A DNA stretch of 64,000 nt from Gigaspora rosea. Taxonomy: Eukaryota; Glomeromycota; Glomeromycetes; Diversisporales; Gigasporaceae. Below are positions 58,101 through 64,000 of the stretch, piece after piece; positions within the stretch are counted from its first letter, which is position 1; the number at the start of each line of letters is the position of its first letter. A program made the position numbers and the translations under genes. The notes under the pieces were generated by a model. It was not told the origin of the DNA. It did no database searches and was given only the letters and a program-made list of their open reading frames with translations. The stretch spans positions 58,993 through 122,992 of the forward strand of contig QKWP01000372.1 in the NCBI GenBank assembly GCA_003550325.1. Reading direction: 5' to 3'.

Positions 58101-58820
58101 TAGAAGCGCTTTTCATTAATGTTTTTAATTAATTTGATTTATTTTTACTGGAAGAGCTTTAAATATATACAGTATATATTATATATTCTTGCTTTCACTA
58201 ATATTTTTGATATTTTCGATTTATTTTTTACTAGCAAAAAAGACTGGAAGCGCATAAATTATAATTTTACTTTATTTAGCAACCAAAAAATATTTTAATT
58301 TATATATATATTTTTGATTATTTTCAATTTATTATTTTCTAGCAAAAGAATTCTGGAGGTGCAAATAATGCTTTTATTTTCTTTTGCAATTAAAAATATT
58401 GATATTGTTTTTTTTTTCTTCTTATTTTCGTCAATGTTTTTGAATATTTTTGATCAATATTCCTCTAGAAAAAGAACTTTGGAAGCAGTGTTGGTATTTG
58501 GACTATGTCCAATGAATATTTTATTTGGACTTGAACTAATCCAAATAATGTCCATGTCCGTATTTTTCTTTACTGAAATGGTCGGGATATTTCGGAACTT
58601 CGCTCTAATTTTAGCCTCATTTTGCTCTTTCTATGCGATATATTTTGGAACTGTTATCCTATGCGTTTATTTGGACTAAGTGCTTATGTCCAATAAAAAG
58701 AATATGGACAATCTTGATATAGTCCATAAATGTTCATGTGCAATGGTCCATATTCTCCATGTCCATATTTTGCCAACATTATTTGGAAGTGCATAAATAA
58801 TACTTGCATATCCTTTGTAA
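58101..58820 (+). repeat. tandem repeat of ~85-125-bp units, split by a hAT-like MITE
   Basis: Units carry a TTTTGATTATTTTCGATTTA-like block, then CTAGCAAAAAAGA, then CTGGAAGCGCATAAAT; starts lie near 58103, 58150, 58235, 58352 and 58478. The last is interrupted at TTTGGAAG by the 58486-58781 element and resumes with TGCATAAATAATAC. An open frame at 58314-58679 runs across this junction and is spurious. Confidence 0.65.
58486..58781. mobile_element. hAT-like MITE (296 bp) with exact 8-bp duplication
   Basis: Starts CAGTGTTGGTATTTGGAC and ends GTCCATATTTTGCCAACATTA; TTTGGAAG at 58478-58485 and at 58782-58789. CAGTGTTGG-type ends and 8-base duplications are characteristic of hAT. The interior has further inverted TTTGGAC/GTCCAAT pairs. 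Noncoding. Confidence 0.88.
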
Positions 58821-58836
58821 ATAAAATATTAATACT

Positions 58837-59027
58837 GTCGTCCTCCTATATAGTCACCTCCTATATAATCACATCTTAGTAAAACCCTTTATAATCACGC
58901 CAAAATTTGCTTCACTTTACTAAGAAGCTTATAAAATAATAACTCTTTATAAACACATCATAATATAAACCTTTATACAATCACACAATTTGCATGATAC
59001 GGACTGCGTGATTACAGAGGAGGATGA
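58837..59027. mobile_element. small MITE (~190 bp) with TCGTCCTCCTATATAGTCAC ends
   Basis: The left end and the right end (GTGATTACAGAGGAGGATGA) are inverted copies. Subterminal TATAATCAC repeats fill both sides. The pattern is like pogo-type ends, but no clean TA pair could be assigned. Confidence 0.65.
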
Positions 59028-61743
59028 AACGATAAATGATTTGTAGCTGTCTAAGGTGGCATGATCTAATTTATCCAATTAGAGACGAGAATTCATACAT
59101 TCAATCACAACTTGGGAGATTCGGCCTCCCAATAACGATACTGATTTAGGATGTTTCATAATGTTGATCTGTGATATAAATTTTTTTTGTTTTTCTCTTT
59201 TTAAGCTTCATTTCTTGTTTATATCTTTTACAGATAATTTATTATCAAATTCTTTATAAAATTTTCATAATGCAATCTAAGGAAATCAACAAAAAAATTT
59301 AAAGTCTGCCGTACAAATATTAAAACAAGAAAATATCAACAGTAAAAATATCAGTAATAAAAGTCATGTGTGAACAACTAGGAGCCTTATAATAACTATA
59401 CCTAAATTTAATTATTTATTTAAAAGGATTAATATATTCGTAGCTGTGGCGTAACTAAGTCGGGCGTAACATTATTATCAAACCGGGTTCTATTTATAAA
59501 AATAATACTTCGCGATTAAGGTTAGGATTGGTGTAATTTTAGGGTAGGCCTGGCACAAAATTTAGTTGGAACATTTTTTGTTAGGACTTAGAAGATAGTT
59601 TCATAGTTAAAATTTTGTGTTTTTCAAAAAAGAAGTTTTTGTTTTGATTTCGTGTTACATCTAGTCTTGAAACCATGACACAAATATATTAATATTAATC
59701 CTATTTAATATTCACAAGAGGTGAGGTTAACCAGTAGACCGGTTTAGATTGTCCTTTTCTAAATAAATTCATGTTTTGATTGGTTTGTCAATGCATGAAA
59801 TCACGTGACTTTAACTGTAACCTAAAAGTATTTCATTAACTTTCAAATTTTTTGCTGAATGTCCGAAAGTTATATCAAAATAAAAAGTTTCTTTAGTTGG
59901 GCAGTCATAAAAATAAATTTTATTTTTTTTTTTAATTCCTTTTAAGATAGCTTATTTATTTTCTGTATTTTCGGTATCTTATGCACGGACCGATAAATTA
60001 ACCGAAAATGCCTTGGCGCACCAAGAAACTTTCGTAAAATTTAGTGTTACTATTTCCTAGGGGTGTCGTATTACGTATATTACGTAACGCCAATTTATCT
60101 CCAATAACGATAATTAATTTGAGTCGGTAGAAATTACTCGACTTAAATCAATCGTTAGTGCTTTTTCGCGTAGTTTCTGATAAATAATATAATCGGAGTC
60201 AATCATTTAAATTAGACAGGTCACAATTACACAATTTATGCGATCAAGAATTATGACGCTGATGAGGTAACGCTGTGATAACAAATACCGTATTTCGGTC
60301 ACCAAAGTACCCGATGTGATGCAATTTTAATAGTGAAAAATAAAAATTACGTATATAAACATCACACACAAAACTTATAAATAGCATTTTAAAAAATCGA
60401 TCTACATGATTTGTCACACCGGGTACAGCAAACGGAATACAGATTATTCAAAAAAAAAAGATTCTTGTTTACACTTTATTAAGACAAAGTCTGGGATTTA
60501 TTGAAGAGCGAAAATTCAGTGTTTTATATACTTTATAAACTTAATGAAGCAACTATGGTATAATTAGATTATATTTAGATTTCGATATTTTGAAACTACA
60601 CTTTCTTTGAAACTGAACTTTCGCGTTTATTTTCCTCGAGAAACTTTACACGGATAGAACAATAAACCTTTTTTTTTTACAACATTCTTCAAAAATATTT
60701 TGGTATAATATGATCAACTAATCAGATCGTAAGATCGAAAATCAAGACGTTTTTGTTCTAACAAATAAAATTCCTTGCGAAATTTTGAGAAGCGCAGTTT
60801 TTGCTAATTCTCGATATTTAATGCTAACCCTTATCATAAACTATTATCTATTATGTTTTCAGTTTGTTTAGATCTCAAGTTACGCCTATCTTATAGGATG
60901 CGTTATGTTTAGATTGCACAATATGTTAGTATATGAAAACTGATAGAAAATGCAATATCTCATCAGGAAAATTTGAAACAGATTATAACAGGTTGCAGAC
61001 ATTTAATCAATTATGATCAATTGTCTTTAAGCAATATTTTCGGTGTGGTGATAATAATCGGTTTAAATCAAAATAAATTATAAATGTTATAAAATTGACT
61101 AAAAGTGATTAAATTAAATCGATTGTAATTGATTAATTATAAAAAATCTCTATCACATTTATAATAATCGGTGGGAGTAATAGTAATCGATTAAAATCAT
61201 CAGATTTTTATAATCAGATTTCAAATTTTCTGATGCTAACAAAGGTTTTCTATCATAATAGATTTAGAGTATTTTATCGCAAATTTTACATATTTGGCCA
61301 CGATTTACAATGGTCAATAAAAGGAATTGGAATTGTTTACCACGTAACACTTTCTAGTTTTAATAATTAAATTTTTTTAAAGTTTGAAATATTTTATTTA
61401 GAATCAAAAACATTAAATTGATATAGATTGATATAGATTGATAGAACTTAGTATTAGAAACTATTTAAAGTATATATATTTATGAATCAATATATATATA
61501 TATTTGTTATTTACTTTATGAGTTTTTAGATAAGAAGCCTCGCGATTTTTATCTTAAAATTCATATTTTATAATTCAGATTGAAAAAAAATAGGTAAAGT
61601 GATTATCCTTTTCTGATGTAACGACTGATTTAGAGAGCGTTGCACATACATGCACAGGTTAGCACTAGACTCAACTTTGGATTGAGTATTATACCATTTT
61701 CAATTAGTTGAAACACAAATATCATCGTAACAAAAAAGTACAG
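59028..61743. other. gene-free AT-rich sequence
   Basis: About 2.7 kb. A GGGAGATTCGGCCTCCC hairpin lies at 59112. AATCGATT-like low-complexity stretches lie at 61020-61200. No gene or clear transposon was recognised. Confidence 0.45.
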
Positions 61744-61975
61744 TTTACAGTTGTTAGGCGAAACCTAGAGGTTTCGCCATTGGCGAAAGGCGAAACCTAG
61801 TTTCGACTTTCGCCAAAAAAAATTTTAAAAGACGAAATGGCGAAACTGGCGTAAGGTGGCAAAACCGGCAAAAGGTGGCGAAACTGGCGAAAGGTTGCGA
61901 AACTGGCGAAAGGTGGCAAGCTATCAAAAGGTAACGAACTAAAGAAAGGTAATAAAGTGACAAAAGGCAGTGAAA
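61744..61975. repeat. minisatellite of GGCGAAACTGGCGAAAGGT type
   Basis: About 19-base units built from GGCGAAA steps, most regular at 61840-61920 and decaying at both sides. It is richer in G than the surroundings. The minus frame here is open by lack of stops only. Confidence 0.85.
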
Positions 61976-62164
61976 CTACGTAAAGTGCTATGTGGTAGAT
62001 CCCTCTATGAGATCTACACTGTAAGCATTTATATTCGGGTTAGAGATGGGCAAAGTTATTTACCTACTAGCATATTTGCCCGTGCCTCTGGCGCGGGTTA
62101 AGGGATTATACCGGTAGTCGTTTAAAATTAATGCATATTTTTTGTTTATGTAAGATATAAAAAT

Positions 62165-63085
62165 TTTTGATGCTTTACTCTGATGATTTTATTGAATGAA
62201 AAAATGATTACGGTTAATTATACATTGTCTTGAAAGAAGATCGTTAAAGTAAACAGAATTAAACTTCATAATCACACTGGTAATTTATTAAATGATTAAA
62301 TGATTATGGTTAATACATTGTCCTGAAACACAATCGTTAAAGTGAACAGAATTAAACTTCATACTCATACTGGTAATTTATTAAATGATTAAACGATTAT
62401 GGTTAATACATTGTCCTGAAACACAATTGTTAAAGTGAACAGAATTAAACTTAATCTCATCCTGGTAATTTATTGAACGATTAAATGACCTTGAAACACA
62501 ATTGTTAAAGTGAACAGAATTAAGCTTCATACTCATGCTAGTTTATTGGACGATTAAATGATTACGGTTAATTGTACATACAACAATCTCTTGAAACACA
62601 ATTGTTAAAATGGACAGAATTAAACTTCATACTCACCCTGGTAATTTATTGAACGATTAAATGATTATAGTTAATCATACATCGTCTTGAAGCACAATCA
62701 TCAATGTGAACAGAATTAAACATCATACTCACCATGATGATTTATTGAATGATTAGATGATTCTCTTGAAACACAAGTGTTAAAGTGAACTGAATTAGAC
62801 TTCGTTCTCACCCTAGTGATTAAATGATTAACGGTTAATCATACATTTTCCTGAAACACATTCATTAAAGTGAATAGAATTAACCTTCACACTCATCCTG
62901 GTAATTTATTGAAGATTAAATGATTACAGTTAATTATACATTCTCCTGAACACAATCGTTAAGGTGAACAGAATTAAACTTTTACTCACCCTGGTAATTT
63001 ATTGAACAAATAAATTGTTACGGTTAATTATACAGAAAACCATTGTTAAAGTGAACAGAATTAAACTTCATACTCACCCGTGATT
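62165..63085. repeat. tandem array of a ~90-bp unit, about 10 copies
   Basis: Unit order: TGGTAATTTATTGAACGATT, AAATGATTACGGTTAAT, then ACATTGTCCTGAAACACAAT, then CGTTAAAGTGAACAGAATTA and AACTTCATACTCACCC. The GAACAGAATTAA word recurs near 62253, 62344, 62437, 62512, 62615, 62707, 62787, 62872, 62966 and 63054 (spacing 75-103). Satellite-like; no frame. Confidence 0.9.
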
Positions 63086-64000
63086 TCATAGATCGATTAC
63101 AAAAAATATAATAATGTAATCATCCAAACGATAATAATTTACAAATTTAAAATAGAATTCAACCAAAATTTTTTTACAAAATTTTGATCACATTTTGGGA
63201 TGAGTTAGTTTGCTTTTAAACTATGATATTTACCATAAAAAATTCTGTTACAGATCTGATAATCCGAGTTAACAGAAGTCAACAGATCGAAATGATAGCT
63301 AATGCTAAGCAGAGATATGCCAGAAACAAACTGGTCAGGCCTAGAACTCAGCCATTAGTCCTAATAGGGAGCGCAGATAAGCCTATCTTGCGTGAATCAG
63401 TACATGAAGTCAGATAAGCACAAGGTTTTAATTAATTGCCTATTCGGGCACTGGCCAACAATAAAAAACCATTGTTAGGATGGACAAATCTGCTGAACTC
63501 TCCCAACCCATATAGAATCTGCCTTTTGTGGCTTCAACTCAAAGCAACCTGTTTAATGCAGTGTGGGAGACCATCGGCATCACGAATTCAGTTGATGGCG
63601 GCAATTATCAGCTTATACATCAATTGCCAATAAAAAATCATTTAATCAAGGTTTTCATCTAGTACATGTCATGTGCATACAAATCATTATTCACCGCACG
63701 TGAAACACAATCGTGCATGAACAAAAAAATGCAAAAACCTGTTAGGTAGAAACATGTTCCTGAAGCATCACCATCGTCACTATAGGTTATTCGGCACTGC
63801 CATCTTATGAAAGGGTTATTCGACACCTACAATTTTTTTTATACCCAGCCCTCCCTAATAATATGGTCAAAAAGTATATTATCGAAAACTACATTTTTAT
63901 TACCGACAATTTAACAATTTCGATAATTATATTAAATCTGCTATGATCATTGCATTTAGGGTGAAACCTGAGTTGTTGAATTCTAGTAATAAAAAAAAAA
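63086..64000. other. end region with a less AT-rich island, no gene identified
   Basis: The stretch 63220-63660 is richer in G and C than its surroundings and holds two adjoining plus frames (63223-63417, 63436-63633), which read as ordinary protein-like sequence (IEMIANAKQRYARNKL; KKPLLGWTNLLNSPNPYR). No family was recognised; it may be a remnant of a retroelement or gene. A short GGTTATTCGRCAC direct repeat lies at 63785-63820. The window ends in a poly-A run. Confidence 0.35.

Noticed and set aside
58314-58679. 121-codon plus-strand frame with membrane-like sequence
   Set aside because: It starts in a tandem repeat and runs through the 8-base duplication into a hAT-like MITE.
59105-59135. 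tRNA-like hairpin GGGAGATTCGGCCTCCC
   Set aside because: An isolated stem-loop; no cloverleaf can be built around it.
61754-61963. Minus-strand frame over the GGCGAAA repeats
   Set aside because: Minisatellite without stops.
62165-63085. Repeat spacing of about 90 bases suggesting CRISPR or a repeat gene
   Set aside because: The whole unit is repeated, no variable spacers exist and all frames are broken.
63223-63633. Two adjoining plus-strand frames as a gene
   Set aside because: The sequence is protein-like but matches no known family, and no splice junction joins them convincingly.

Overview
This is nuclear DNA of a eukaryote that is very rich in A and T. The best fit is an arbuscular mycorrhizal fungus close to Rhizophagus (Glomeromycotina); this is an inference. 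The grounds are short GT-AG introns of about 45-85 bases, the gene and pseudogene types present (a polyprenol-reductase gene, a GAF/histidine-kinase/receiver pseudogene, protein-kinase and TLDc fragments, an F-box-like protein) and very dense small transposons. I see no rRNA, tRNA, CRISPR array or bacterial operon.

Only three loci have well-supported protein-coding sequence. (1) 3172-4184 (-) is a two-exon SRD5A3/DFG10-type polyprenol reductase with an intact reading frame of 316 aa. (2) 34760-38544 is a complete Tc1/mariner-type transposon with terminal inverted repeats and TA on both sides. It holds a four-exon DD34E transposase of 316 aa on the minus strand. On the plus strand, tail to tail with it, lies a six-exon passenger gene of unknown function with one apparent 1-base frameshift. 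(3) 52191-53933 (-) is an intronless 580-aa F-box-like protein. Clear pseudogenes are a hybrid histidine kinase at 18470-20815 (+) and protein-kinase and TLDc fragments at 31620-32580 (+). The latter two lie between two direct LTR-like repeats at 31168-31574 and 33883-34286.

Most of the rest is transposon remains, which can be sorted by their ends. Harbinger/Tourist-like MITEs with 3-base TTA/TAA target duplications lie at 15.9, 16.4, 23.2-25.3, 27.1, 30.3, 30.5 and 42.0 kb. hAT-like elements with exact 8-base duplications lie at 38955-39682 and 58486-58781. Pogo/Tigger-like ends with TA sites are at 24317-24954 and 56751-56907. Large foldbacks occur at 13.1-14.9, 16.1-17.2, 22.05-22.8, 27.8-28.5 and 30.0-30.9 kb. 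Several elements are nested. At 23.2-25.3 kb a MITE holds a 1.8-kb TA-flanked element, which itself holds two more.

Tandem repeats occur at 4.8-5.0, 10.2-10.7, 11.5-12.4, 26.1-27.1, 28.9-29.3, 32.8-33.1, 58.1-58.5, 61.7-62.0 and 62.2-63.1 kb. The 38.6-38.9 and 39.7-46.4 kb stretches and most of 59-61.7 kb show little beyond AT-rich unique sequence.

All calls rest on reading the sequence by eye. Family names come from motif recognition, not searches.
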